From a virus, in IMG/VR virus record IMGVR_UViG_3300021440_000082, positions 1 to 33,017 of that record: a DNA stretch of 33,017 nucleotides. One strand, 5' to 3'. The notes beneath the pieces were generated by a model. The model was not told the DNA's origin and made no database searches. It saw nothing but the letters and a program-made list of their open reading frames with translations. Shown here piece after piece: positions 6,466-13,895 of this stretch. The translations under genes were made by a program, and so were the position numbers. Numbering within the stretch: position 1 is the first letter of the stretch; every line of letters starts with the position of its first letter.

Positions 6466-7176
6466 TTACGCGGACGCGATACCGTCGACCCAGTCTGCGG
6501 GCCTCGAGTACACCGTCTCCATTAGGGACAGCGCCACGGCGCTGATGTGTTCTCGGTCCTGCCCCGTGATCCCATAGTCGTCCCCGGTGATCACTCGCTT
6601 GCAGATCGGCAGGATGCGCTTCGCGATCGATGCGAGACCCGCGGTGTACGCTCCGACGTCCGCGGTGTAGTAGCCCGCGGCGCCGAGCTCGAGTGAGAAT
6701 CCCACCGCGTCACCGACAAACGCACGTTTCCAAGCGCGCCGGTACCGCTCGCGGCAGGAGAGGAACTCGAAATACCTGGCCGTCCCCTGCGCCGCGGTTT
6801 CGAACGCGACGAACTCTGTCCACGGGTGCGGCGGGAGGAGCACCACACGCTGCCTGGGGCCGCCCTTCCACGGCGACACGACGCAGGGACCGAGCTTCTG
6901 CGCCAGCGCGGCGGTGTTCGCGTCGAAAATCTCGTCACACTTGAAGCGTGTGAACAGGCCAGTCCAATCCTTGCTGCGTTTCTCGTTGTGAAAATTGAAT
7001 TGGTGGGCATGCTGCCCGTTGCCTGACTCAAGGCAGAGCTGCGCTCCGGTTGCCGCGAGGCACTCCGCGCTATCGGTCTCCGCGCCCATGACGATCTGGT
7101 AACCGTCATGCGCAGCGAGGAGCAGTTCCTCGACAGAGAGCGGCGTGATCTTGTCCGGAACGAAAGTAGCGGTCAA
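6466..7176 (-). CDS. Endolysin, glucosaminidase (FlgJ/LYZ2-type) domain
   Basis: This 236-residue protein cleaves peptidoglycan between N-acetylglucosamine and the next sugar in FlgJ-type glucosaminidases. The diagnostic motif AQLCLESGNG (residues 45-54) matches the AQ-x-x-LESG-x-G signature, with Glu50 as catalytic acid. It continues with an HQFNFHN segment (the usual 'NFFG/N' stretch), an FVAFETAAQGTARYFEFL segment and AAGYYTADVGAYTAG near residue 185, as in phage lysins of this group. There is no signal peptide, so release would need a holin. The start is TTG at 7176, overlapping the previous stop as TTGA, with AAAAGG upstream. The gene closes a compact lysis cassette. Confidence 0.88.
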   Translation of the reverse strand: MTATFVPDKITPLSVEELLLAAHDGYQIVMGAETDSAECLAATGAQLCLESGNGQHAHQFNFHNEKRSKDWTGLFTRFKCDEIFDANTAALAQKLGPCVVSPWKGGPRQRVVLLPPHPWTEFVAFETAAQGTARYFEFLSCRERYRRAWKRAFVGDAVGFSLELGAAGYYTADVGAYTAGLASIAKRILPICKRVITGDDYGITGQDREHISAVALSLMETVYSRPADWVDGIASA

Positions 7177-7490
7177 GGCTGTGGCCTTTTCGTTTGGGGG
7201 AGCGTCGGGGGCTCGTCGTCGAATTGCGGCAACGGAAGCGTCGCCGGGATCGTCGGGGTCGGGGTGTAGGAGCGCGGCGGAGGCACTACCGGAGTGCGCT
7301 CGGGATCCGTCTCTTTCACTTCGCGCAGGAGAACATTCAGATCCGTGATCACGTCACCGAGCTGCAGCGCTGCGCGATGCACGGAGAGCCCCAGCGTCGC
7401 ACATGCCGCGACCGCATCACTGACGGCGGCGGTTGCAAGATTGATCAAGGTCTCGAGCTCTCTTCGCGATTGCGCGCTGTCGCGGATCAT
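7173..7490 (-). CDS. Small protein of the lysis cassette, proline-rich C-terminus
   Basis: This 105-residue protein has an N-terminal helical half (residues 5-60, LINLATAAVSDAVAACATLG, then LQLGDVITDLNVLLREVKE). The C-terminal tail, about residues 67-105, is Pro/Thr-rich. It has no clear membrane helix or lipobox, so it is not an obvious spanin or holin. Its stop overlaps the TTG of the endolysin, and its start lies inside the end of the membrane protein 7417-7623, so it is translationally embedded in the lysis cassette. It may regulate or chaperone lysis, but the function is unknown. Confidence 0.6.
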   Translation of the reverse strand: MIRDSAQSRRELETLINLATAAVSDAVAACATLGLSVHRAALQLGDVITDLNVLLREVKETDPERTPVVPPPRSYTPTPTIPATLPLPQFDDEPPTLPQTKRPQP

Positions 7491-7623
7491 CGGTCACCCA
7501 CCCCACCGAAAGCATGAAGGCCCCTGGGATCCACAGCGGTGAGGAGGCGGCCAGGAGCAAAACCCCACTCCAGGTCACCGCTGTGGACCCCAACAGGGCG
7601 AGTCGTTTACGGAGCGCCAGCAT
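7417..7623 (-). CDS. Small membrane protein, holin candidate
   Basis: This 68-residue protein has basic residues at the start (MLALRKRLALL). One long or two short hydrophobic segments (about 8-26 and 29-42) are followed by a strongly charged basic tail (residues 46-68). This is the size and layout of a small holin or antiholin. It overlaps the genes on both sides (74 bases with the downstream gene, 17 with the upstream one), which is common in lysis cassettes but also leaves room for a false call. The ribosome binding site is poor (GAGGG about 14 bases before ATG). Confidence 0.55.
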   Translation of the reverse strand: MLALRKRLALLGSTAVTWSGVLLLAASSPLWIPGAFMLSVGWVTDDPRQRAIAKRARDLDQSCNRRRQ

Positions 7624-8158
7624 CGGAGGAAAGCGCCCTCGCTGCGTCCTGAATTGCCTGAGCGGCGAGCGCCCCTTCTGCGAGTCGAAGCGTGACCTCG
7701 ACCTGCTCCGGGATCGGGTCGCCCGCCGCGCGAGACGCTGTCACGATGCGCGTCGCCAGCTCGAATGCCAGCGCATAGTCGCGCTCATCGATTGCCTGCT
7801 TCGCCATAGCTACGGTCGAAGGCTGAATGCCGCGGTCATCGCACCAGCCCACCACGTGAGCGAGTCCTCGACCGATCGCATCCGCCTGCGAGAGCATCGG
7901 CACCCCAGTCTTGAGCGCTGCGCACCCGGATAGGGATGCGAGTGCGGCGAGCAGAATGAGGCTCTTCGTTGCTACAGCGGAGGCGTCGATCTTCGCCGCA
8001 TTCTTCGGCTCGAGCCGGTGAGCAACGTCGGTGAAAACGCTACCCACACCGGAAAGCACCGCGATGATCACGCCCGGCGATACACCAAAGCGATCCATTA
8101 CCGCTCCGCATAGGGAGGCGACGAGCAGCTGCATCAGCATGGGCCACGATTTGAGCAT
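7607..8158 (-). CDS. Membrane protein with internal lipobox-like motif (lysis cassette)
   Basis: This 183-residue protein has three hydrophobic stretches: about 7-21 (MLMQLLVASLCGAVM), 28-43 (PGVIIAVLSGVGSVF) and 66-80. The third, preceded by Lys65 and ending LASLSGC, looks exactly like a lipoprotein signal with the lipobox cysteine at residue 79, yet it lies 65 residues inside the frame. No ATG, GTG or TTG is found just before it. The rest is helical and soluble (about 95-183). Either the first part is a holin-like membrane module fused to a lipoprotein-like module, or the third segment is simply another membrane helix. The position beside the holin candidate and endolysin implies a lysis role. 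Confidence 0.6.
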   Translation of the reverse strand: MLKSWPMLMQLLVASLCGAVMDRFGVSPGVIIAVLSGVGSVFTDVAHRLEPKNAAKIDASAVATKSLILLAALASLSGCAALKTGVPMLSQADAIGRGLAHVVGWCDDRGIQPSTVAMAKQAIDERDYALAFELATRIVTASRAAGDPIPEQVEVTLRLAEGALAAQAIQDAARALSSDAGAP

Positions 8159-8194
8159 GCGGATCGGAGTAGCAGCCGCACGTGGAATTGACCG

Positions 8195-8548
8195 TCAGAC
8201 GAACTTCGGTGGCTCGAGCAGCTCACCGTCGATCGATATCCGCAGCGAACCGAACCACCGGTTGTGAGCCACCTCTCGCAGCACCACGAGATGATCTCCG
8301 CCTTCGATTGGAGTGAAACTCACCGAGTCGGGCGCGGTGCCCGTGAACTCGCGGCGCTGGTAGCTCGCGGAGCTCGACCCCTGCACCTCTAACACCAGCG
8401 GGAGCATGACTCCCTCGGGCTTACAGCGCGTGTAGCTCACGGTCACGAGCACGGGAGCGAACGCGCGCGGTGGAGGAGACTGATCGTCGGTCGACAGATC
8501 GATCCGCCGCTCGCGGATGTAGTCCGGGGCGAGTTCGTCGAGGATCAA
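8195..8548 (-). CDS. Small beta-sandwich-like phage protein, unknown
   Basis: This 117-residue protein starts with TTG (MILDELAPDYIRERR), overlapping the previous stop as TTGA. After a short polar N-terminus it shows strand-like repeats (APVLVTVSYTRC, VMLPLVLEVQG, HLVVLREVAHN, SLRISIDGELL). This suggests a single beta-sandwich domain, as found in minor tail or fibre accessory proteins. No family is recognised. It is coupled to the upstream gene and followed by a 36-base gap before the lysis cassette. Confidence 0.6.
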   Translation of the reverse strand: MILDELAPDYIRERRIDLSTDDQSPPPRAFAPVLVTVSYTRCKPEGVMLPLVLEVQGSSSASYQRREFTGTAPDSVSFTPIEGGDHLVVLREVAHNRWFGSLRISIDGELLEPPKFV

Positions 8549-8931
8549 AATATATCGAACGGTACGAGTACCGCCCCCCCGTTTCTTCGGCCCATTCCGA
8601 TCACGTAGTGCCCGGGTGACACGGGTCGCAGTATCTGCAGTGACGACCGGCCAGGGGCCTCTTCTGTCGGCAGCATCTCGACGGGCCCCTGCACGAGCCA
8701 GACCGAAAACAGCTCCCCACCGAGCGCCGTGTCCGGAGGTGACACGACTCCCGAGACCACTGCGCGCAGTTTGAGGATGTCACCGCTCCGCGCCGTGTGG
8801 CGCATATGCGTGGTCCCATGCCTGGGGTTCAGCCGACTCGGACGCACCGGTTCGTCACCGGGGGGGGCCCATGCTGGGTCCGTCCACTGCGCAACAGTCG
8901 TCCCTTCGAGCTGCACGTCGAAGTTCGGCAT
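8545..8931 (-). CDS. Small beta-type phage protein, unknown
   Basis: This 128-residue protein starts MPNFDVQLEGTTVAQW and is rich in Pro, Gly and Val. Strand-like segments (ILKLRAVVSGVVS, LFSVWLVQGPVEML, HYVIGMGRRNGGAVLVPF) suggest a small beta domain. It begins one base after the stop of the propeller protein (TGAAATG arrangement) and ends in a TTGA overlap with the next gene, so all three are likely co-translated and may form one receptor-binding assembly. No family match is recognised. Confidence 0.6.
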   Translation of the reverse strand: MPNFDVQLEGTTVAQWTDPAWAPPGDEPVRPSRLNPRHGTTHMRHTARSGDILKLRAVVSGVVSPPDTALGGELFSVWLVQGPVEMLPTEEAPGRSSLQILRPVSPGHYVIGMGRRNGGAVLVPFDIF

Positions 8932-8932
8932 T

Positions 8933-10000
8933 TCATGGCCCCAGAGCGATCGACGCGTAATGCACCCCGCCCGTGTCTGCGAACAAGAGTTGCCCTCGAC
9001 CGAGCGCTATCCGGCTGCCCGGAGCGTTGCTCGCAATCGTCCCGATTGTCCAGCTCACTCCGCCGTCCACGGAGTACCGCACTACAGCTTCCGACGATGC
9101 CATCGTGTCCACACAGACGATCATTCGACCGAACGCGACCGCTGACTTGATCGTGGATGGCCCGAAGGGTCCAGAGGACCACGTCAGCCCATCATCCGTA
9201 GACACTCGGCTGAACCCGGAACTGCTGTCCCAAATAATGAACTTGGCCAGCCCTGGAATGTACAGCGGGATCTCGTATAGTTTGGGCAGCAGGTTCGTGG
9301 CGTCTACCAGCGTCCACGCTATCCCGTCTACGGACCGATAGACTCTGCCCATCCCATCGGCGCGAATGATCGCTGTCGGTGAAGCGGCTAGCTTGTACCC
9401 GGGCCCATACGAGGACGGCAAAGTTCGCGCCGTCCAGGCTGTCCCTGTGGGGCTGGTGGCGATTAGGCCAGCATCGGTGCTGAGCACGAACAGATTCGCC
9501 GATGGCGCCCAAGCTACGTCCGATTTCTGCGTGTCTAGAGCCCATGGAGTGCTCGCTCGAGACCACGTGAACCCGAAGTCTGTTGATAGGATCACCGTCT
9601 GTACGTTGGTCGAACGGTCGGCGACGACCACGACGTTCCCCCCTGTATTTACAGCAGCGGAGAGCAGAGAGACGTAGATCTCTAGGGTGGAAAAAATCTC
9701 ACCGAAAGAGTTCCGGATCGGGATCCACCGCTTCCCGTCCACGGAGTAAGACGCGACGGGCCCCGTTCCGCCTTCGTGCATCGTGATCCAGACCATGCCG
9801 GTCCAGAACACGAGATCGCCCCTAGATGTAAGAGTCGCAGTGTTCACCCAATTTCGCGGCAGGACGGCATCCGTGTACGAGAGGCCATCGGCGGCCTGCG
9901 AGCAGATGCGATCGATCTTGTCGAGCTCGCTCGCTGTAGGGATGTCATCGGTCACGAATCCCGCGGGACGCGCACGAGAGAATGGCCACTTTTCCGACAT
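8933..10000 (-). CDS. Asp-box (BNR) beta-propeller protein, candidate tail spike/receptor-binding protein
   Basis: The ATG at 10000 overlaps the stop of the upstream gene as TAATG, giving 355 residues. An in-frame extension to 10093 is rejected because it runs inside the upstream gene and looks non-coding. The protein shows six Asp-box motifs (S-x-D-x-G-x-x-W type) at about residues 86-92, 139-146, 182-189, 223-229, 267-274 and 310-317, for example SVDGKRW, STDFGFTW, SVDGIAW and STDDGLTW. Regular spacing of 37-53 residues marks a sialidase/photosystem-assembly-like beta-propeller. There is no catalytic sialidase signature that I can see, so a binding rather than a cleaving role is more likely. 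It directly follows the baseplate genes, the usual place for fibres. Confidence 0.8.
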   Translation of the reverse strand: MSEKWPFSRARPAGFVTDDIPTASELDKIDRICSQAADGLSYTDAVLPRNWVNTATLTSRGDLVFWTGMVWITMHEGGTGPVASYSVDGKRWIPIRNSFGEIFSTLEIYVSLLSAAVNTGGNVVVVADRSTNVQTVILSTDFGFTWSRASTPWALDTQKSDVAWAPSANLFVLSTDAGLIATSPTGTAWTARTLPSSYGPGYKLAASPTAIIRADGMGRVYRSVDGIAWTLVDATNLLPKLYEIPLYIPGLAKFIIWDSSSGFSRVSTDDGLTWSSGPFGPSTIKSAVAFGRMIVCVDTMASSEAVVRYSVDGGVSWTIGTIASNAPGSRIALGRGQLLFADTGGVHYASIALGP

Positions 10001-10689
10001 TACCCAAGAGCTCCCATCCCCAGAGGGGTTGAACCGAGATGCCAGGCACCGGTCCCGATCGTGAAATCGACCCAGCTCGGCAGCACGTCGCACAGGAAAG
10101 CCCTAACGCGTTCCCTGATGCGCATCTCCTCCGCCGTCAGCTGACCGGAATGGCCCACCGCGAATCGCACTCGCACGACAAAATTCGTGGAGTAGTTCGG
10201 GTAAGCAGCGTACTCGAGCCCTCCGAAGATTGCGCCTTCTGCCGTCGGGTCGTGCGGCGCAATCGTGCGGCCGAACTGCGTACACGCAGCCGTGTCGTGA
10301 TTGACCGCAAGGAGAGATAGTCGCGCGTCGATCTTGGTGAGCTCAGCTGCGAGATTCGGTGTCGTCGCATCGATGCTCCGTGTCCAACGCTCAGCGGCTC
10401 GTTCGGCCCGCGTCGACGGCGCGTCCTCCGGCGACGGTACAAGCCCCGTGACGCGCTCGTAATAGGGCAGGAAATCAGTAGCGAGCGACGGGTCTAACTG
10501 CAAGATAGCACGGTCGTATGCGCTATTCGCCGCAGCAAGCCCGATCGCGCGGGACTCACGCCAGAGCCCCTCGATACCCGAGTCGGCGCGAGCGCTCCCG
10601 CCGATCCCGACGGCGCTGCGAATCAGCGCGTACGCCTTCGACGCGGGCGTCGGCTCTCCGCCGACCTGGAACGGGAGAGGGTTCAGCAT
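10000..10689 (-). CDS. Baseplate protein, Mu gp48/YmfQ-like (DUF2313 type)
   Basis: The ATG at 10689 is one base from the previous stop and gives 229 residues. The extension to 10902 overlaps the upstream gene and is Arg/Ser-rich shadow sequence. The segment LDPSLATDFLPYYERVTGL followed by Pro and an RAERAAERW helix matches the 'degree of wedge' region of phage gp48/DUF2313 proteins, where a short helical domain precedes a beta-rich C-terminus (from about residue 130). Position right after a gp47/J-like gene (with one small gene between) is as in Mu. In Mu the protein helps close the baseplate wedge around the tail tube. Confidence 0.7.
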   Translation of the reverse strand: MLNPLPFQVGGEPTPASKAYALIRSAVGIGGSARADSGIEGLWRESRAIGLAAANSAYDRAILQLDPSLATDFLPYYERVTGLVPSPEDAPSTRAERAAERWTRSIDATTPNLAAELTKIDARLSLLAVNHDTAACTQFGRTIAPHDPTAEGAIFGGLEYAAYPNYSTNFVVRVRFAVGHSGQLTAEEMRIRERVRAFLCDVLPSWVDFTIGTGAWHLGSTPLGMGALG

Positions 10690-10690
10690 C

Positions 10691-11191
10691 TCAGAATACC
10701 TCCAGCCAGAACGGCGCATCGACGAGCGTTCCAGCCGTGTCCCACAATCGAATTTGGACCCGTAGTGGGTTCGTTGCGTCCTTCCACGCGCGCGCCTCGA
10801 TCCGGTCGGCGAATGCTGCCAGCGCCTTTTGATCGTGGACGCGGGCGGCGAGGAGCACGGTTGGGACTGCGATTTCGTTTTCGTCCACATAGCTGGACGC
10901 AAACGTGTACGTGTAACTTCCTGCTGCGGTGCGCGCGAGAACCGGGCGGGCTTGCGTCCCGTCCGGGTTCCAGGCTTCCGCCTGTATGCTCACATCGAAG
11001 ACGGCACCCCCAGTATTCCAGCTCGCGATCACGGTAGCGCGAGGCACCACCAGGCTCATCCCGGAGGCAGCCCAGAACAGCGCGTTGAGCGTGACTTTTC
11101 CAACCTGCTGCTTCGGGTTGCGAATAGGCGCCGCATCCTCGAGCTTGGGCCCGAGCGATGCTCGCGTAATCCGAGTGGGGAATGCTGCCAT
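10691..11191 (-). CDS. Baseplate-region structural protein, unknown
   Basis: This 166-residue protein starts MAAFPTRITRASLGPKLED. The N-terminal 30 residues resemble a peripheral attachment segment. The remainder is beta-rich (SLVVPRATVIASWNTGGAVF, YTYTFASSYVDENEIAVPTV) and ends LRVQIRLWDTAGTLVDAPFW. It is inserted between the gp47-like and gp48-like baseplate genes, an extra gene compared with Mu, so a baseplate decoration or fibre-attachment function is likely. No named family is recognised. Confidence 0.7.
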   Translation of the reverse strand: MAAFPTRITRASLGPKLEDAAPIRNPKQQVGKVTLNALFWAASGMSLVVPRATVIASWNTGGAVFDVSIQAEAWNPDGTQARPVLARTAAGSYTYTFASSYVDENEIAVPTVLLAARVHDQKALAAFADRIEARAWKDATNPLRVQIRLWDTAGTLVDAPFWLEVF

Positions 11192-11198
11192 ATGTAAC

Positions 11199-12791
11199 CT
11201 AGAGAGAGTACAGCCCGCAGGTTCCGAGAGTGATCATATTGGGCCCAGCGGTGAGTACCGCTGGGTAGTCCGGCGTCGTTCGGCTGAGGCTTGCCAGCGC
11301 AGCGTCCGAGCTACTGCCGCCGAGCGCCTCGATCACCCGCGTCGCTACAAGCGCTCCGGCGCGAAAGGGCTTCTCCTCGCTCGCGAGCGGGAAACGAACA
11401 CAGCGCCCCCCGCGCACGTCACCAGTCGCGTCGATAACCTCTCCGGGGCCGAGTGCGTCGAAATATCCTTCGACTGCTCTTGCCACGGTGTCGCGTCGAG
11501 CCATGTCCGGACAAATAACGAAGCCAACAGAGAGAGCGGGGACTGGCCCGGAGCAGAGCACACGGAAAGTGTTTCCGCCGAGGTCTTGGACGGACGTTGC
11601 CATGATGCGGACGTATCGGCTCGTTGCCCGATCCCACAGCATCATAGCCGGTGCGTTCGCGCCGGAGAGCGTCGTCCCTGCGAGCTGCCCGGGAAGGGTC
11701 GCGTCGCCGGGACATGTGATCACGAAATCCGTGAGAGAGGTCACCGCCGACACGTACGGCGTGATCGCGTGGTAGGACGGGAACGGGCGCGCGTCCGTCC
11801 AGCCCGAGAGCGACCCGCGTGCCATCTCGAGTCGCAGCACGACATTAGCTGGCTGGCTCACCGGGGGGGTAACGAGGACGAAGGGCGGAGTCGGGTAGAC
11901 CGCACTCGCCGGCGGCGTCATGTGCGCGATGGCGGCGGCGAGCGTTCCAGCGCTCGGGAAGCGACCGAGTGGCCCCACCGCGTTGCCCCGTTTTTGAGTG
12001 ATCGCGATCAGCGTTGACCCGGCATGGAACGCGCAGGGATAGACGAATGCGTCCTCGACCGCGTTGCTGGATTTCCTGGTCCATCCGCGCGTCTGCGAGT
12101 CGTTGCCGGCGCCTTGCGCATGGCGGATCCGAGCGAGAAGCCTCGACGCGAACTCCGCATCCGTCTCCCTGTCCGTCCCGCCCGAGAAATCTGCGGAGAC
12201 CGTGGCTTGCGGCTCCATCGAAGGATCTCGCAGCGTCCATGTGAGCGTCGTGCCCTCGGTGGGGTTCGTCGCGCTCCCGCTTCCGGTCGCCATCATCTGC
12301 ACAGAGACGGTTCCGTCAGCGCCGACAGTGGCACCGGTCAGAACCTGGTACATGTTGCCCGCATCGTCGCGTGCCCGGTGTGCTGTCGGATCCCCAAGGG
12401 TCGTCGAGCCGACCACGCTCGTCCCCGACACACCACGGACGAGCACCGAGCCCGATCCTCCGGTGGCAGGGAGCAGGGACTCTCCCCACATGCGACCATG
12501 GAAATCCACGAGCCATTTCGTCGGAGCGCGGTCGATTCGTAGGCAGTCCGCGAGGTAGATCGCGCGGCGCTGCTCGCTCTGGCCGTAATCGTCGATCGCC
12601 TGCGCTTCGTTGTACCAGCGCGACTTCGGTTGCGTCGCTCGCTGGATCTCCGACTCGGTGAAGGGCAGCCCCGTTTCCGGGTTCAAGAGTTGCCGGAGGC
12701 CTTCGCGAAAATTCGCGAGCACCACGCGATCACGGAGCCACCCGCGGGCGACGACGGCGAACTCTCGATCGACGGGGGTCTGCAATGCCAT
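11199..12791 (-). CDS. Baseplate J-like protein (Mu gp47 / P2 J type)
   Basis: This 530-residue protein is the central wedge subunit of the contractile-tail baseplate. The N-terminus (1-110) is helical. The family signature lies at about residues 204-230 (GGTDRETDAEFASRLLARI, then a Gln-Gly-Ala-Gly-Asn segment), continuing with AVEDAFVYP near 250, the region that packs against gp46. An insertion-rich C-terminal half (300-530) has small beta domains and may carry extra peripheral functions; the family is often 350-400 residues, so this one is long. The ATG overlaps the stop of the gp46-like gene as TGATG. Confidence 0.88.
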   Translation of the reverse strand: MALQTPVDREFAVVARGWLRDRVVLANFREGLRQLLNPETGLPFTESEIQRATQPKSRWYNEAQAIDDYGQSEQRRAIYLADCLRIDRAPTKWLVDFHGRMWGESLLPATGGSGSVLVRGVSGTSVVGSTTLGDPTAHRARDDAGNMYQVLTGATVGADGTVSVQMMATGSGSATNPTEGTTLTWTLRDPSMEPQATVSADFSGGTDRETDAEFASRLLARIRHAQGAGNDSQTRGWTRKSSNAVEDAFVYPCAFHAGSTLIAITQKRGNAVGPLGRFPSAGTLAAAIAHMTPPASAVYPTPPFVLVTPPVSQPANVVLRLEMARGSLSGWTDARPFPSYHAITPYVSAVTSLTDFVITCPGDATLPGQLAGTTLSGANAPAMMLWDRATSRYVRIMATSVQDLGGNTFRVLCSGPVPALSVGFVICPDMARRDTVARAVEGYFDALGPGEVIDATGDVRGGRCVRFPLASEEKPFRAGALVATRVIEALGGSSSDAALASLSRTTPDYPAVLTAGPNMITLGTCGLYSL

Positions 12792-13207
12792 CAGCGACTC
12801 ACGATCTCGCTCAGGCGCACGCGAACATTGCGCTCGGCCTGTTGCACCTGATTGGAGTACGTCACTTGCAGCTCCGCCCAGTCGTCACCGGTGAGGATGT
12901 CCACGGACAGGATTTCGACCTGCCGGTCGTCGACGAGGTGCGCGAGAGCGAAGGCGACCTCCTGCTGCAGGAACGGCGCGAGCTGAGGGTCGATGCGCTC
13001 GTGCTCGTGGAACTTCTGACCGAAGCCCTGAACGGCGCTACCTGAATCGCGGACGGTGCGCAGCGCGGCGAACACCGCGGCGTCCGTCGGGTCGTATCCG
13101 CGCTCGACGGAAAGGAGCTCACCCGTCGCGAAGTCGATCGGATCCGCGAGCATCGCGGGCACGGTCACCGTGAATTGCGGCGCGATCAGGAAGTCCTGCG
13201 ACGACAC
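12791..13207 (-). CDS. Baseplate wedge protein, gp46/GpW-gp25-like
   Basis: This 138-residue protein starts with GTG (MSSQDFLIAPQFTV). A helical DPTDAAVFAALRTVRDSGSA segment, then LAPFLQQEVAFALAHLVDD and a strand QVEILSVDIL followed by WAELQVTYSNQVQQ, resemble the helical-plus-sheet layout of Mu gp46/GpW-gp25 wedge proteins, which bind the J-like protein. The gene position just before gp47 supports this. The sequence match alone is modest. It is coupled to the J gene by TGATG. Confidence 0.65.
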   Translation of the reverse strand: MSSQDFLIAPQFTVTVPAMLADPIDFATGELLSVERGYDPTDAAVFAALRTVRDSGSAVQGFGQKFHEHERIDPQLAPFLQQEVAFALAHLVDDRQVEILSVDILTGDDWAELQVTYSNQVQQAERNVRVRLSEIVSR

Positions 13208-13243
13208 GACGCGGAGCTTGGCGACCGGCCGTGGGAGTGACCC

Positions 13244-13567
13244 TCAATCGAGAGGACAGAACAACCCGGGTAGCCCCGGGGGCGTCGGCAGCGTCGGCAG
13301 CGTCGGCAGCGTCGGGATGCCGGGGAGGCCCGGCAATGCCGTCAGCGCTGGGACGCCAGGGAGCGCCGGGAGAGCGGGTAGCCCCGGGGGCGTCGGCAGC
13401 GTCGGCAGCGTCGGGATGCCGGGGAGGCCCGGCAATGCCGGCAGCGCTGGGACGCCAGGGAGCGCCGGGAGAGCGGGTAGCCCCGGGGGCGTCGGCAGCG
13501 TCGGCAGCGTCGGCAATGGAAACGACAACGCGATCAGCGGCAGCGGCGGGAACGCGCAGCGAGACAC
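13244..13567 (-). CDS. Proline-triplet repeat protein (Pro-x-x), unknown
   Basis: This 107-residue protein starts at a GTG that overlaps the previous stop (TAGTG) and is encoded by a 99-bp tandem repeat. Apart from a short N-terminus (MSRCAFPPLPLIALSF), proline recurs at every third residue: LPALPALPG, VPALPALPG, LPGIPTLPT, PPG. The unit of 33 residues repeats about 2.7 times, with a few differences. On the plus strand the same DNA reads as collagen-like Gly-X-Y. Minus-strand coding is preferred because the gene fits between the stop of 13567-13887 and the gp46-like start and has the operon's direction. The conformation would be polyproline-like or a rod; its place beside the spike gene hints at a baseplate or tip role. 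Function is unknown. Confidence 0.5.
   Translation of the reverse strand: MSRCAFPPLPLIALSFPLPTLPTLPTPPGLPALPALPGVPALPALPGLPGIPTLPTLPTPPGLPALPALPGVPALTALPGLPGIPTLPTLPTLPTPPGLPGLFCPLD
13268..13514. repeat. 99-bp tandem repeat, about 2.7 units
   Basis: Near-identical units begin at 13268, 13376 and 13475. The first is 9 bp longer (one extra GTCGGCAGC block), the second is 99 bp, and the third breaks off near 13514. Each 99-bp unit is itself made of 9-bp-like subrepeats and encodes 33 residues. Unit-to-unit identity is very high, which suggests recent expansion or conversion. Confidence 0.85.
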
Positions 13568-13887
13568 TACGCGATCGTCCCCGTCGCAGTGCCCGCCGAC
13601 GTAGTCGCCCCCGTTTGCGCCGCCGCCGTGCCTGCTGTGGATACAGGGATCCCTGGTGCCACCGTCGACGATACCTGCGCGTGGGCGGCGATGTGAGGGA
13701 TCACCTTGGCGACCGCGCGTGCAATCGCGGCGAGTTGCTCTTTCGCGACGGCCTGCGCGGCAGGCGTCATGCCGACCGGAAACGACACGGGAGCGACGAG
13801 CGCGTCGAACACCTCTTTCGCGCAGCCTGCTCCGGTCACGGTGCCGGTGACGGGGTTCACGGTGACGGAGCCTTCGATCATCGCCAT
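13567..13887 (-). CDS. Small phage protein after the spike gene, unknown
   Basis: The ATG at 13887 has a GAGGT site, giving 106 residues (MAMIEGSVTVNPVTG). A Val/Thr-rich N-terminal strand region is followed by GCAKEVFDAL and a helix AAQAVAKEQLAAIARAVAKV. The tail (80-106) is Thr/Ala/Gly-rich. It lies immediately after the gp45-like spike gene. Its function could be a spike-tip partner or chaperone, but no family is recognised. The frame upstream of 13887 overlaps the spike gene and is not used. Confidence 0.65.
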   Translation of the reverse strand: MAMIEGSVTVNPVTGTVTGAGCAKEVFDALVAPVSFPVGMTPAAQAVAKEQLAAIARAVAKVIPHIAAHAQVSSTVAPGIPVSTAGTAAAQTGATTSAGTATGTIA

Positions 13888-13895
13888 GGGGGACC

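Noticed and set aside
10929-12017. 362-codon plus-strand frame antisense to the J-like gene
   Set aside because: Arg/Glu/His-rich composition without domains, opposite a well-supported baseplate J gene.
13268-13514. Possible CRISPR-like array
   Set aside because: Units are contiguous 99-bp tandem repeats without unique spacers and are open in coding frames.
13056-13604. Plus-strand collagen-like (Gly-X-Y) frame
   Set aside because: It runs against the operon, begins inside the gp46-like gene and its non-repeat parts look random. It is kept only as an alternative in the findings.
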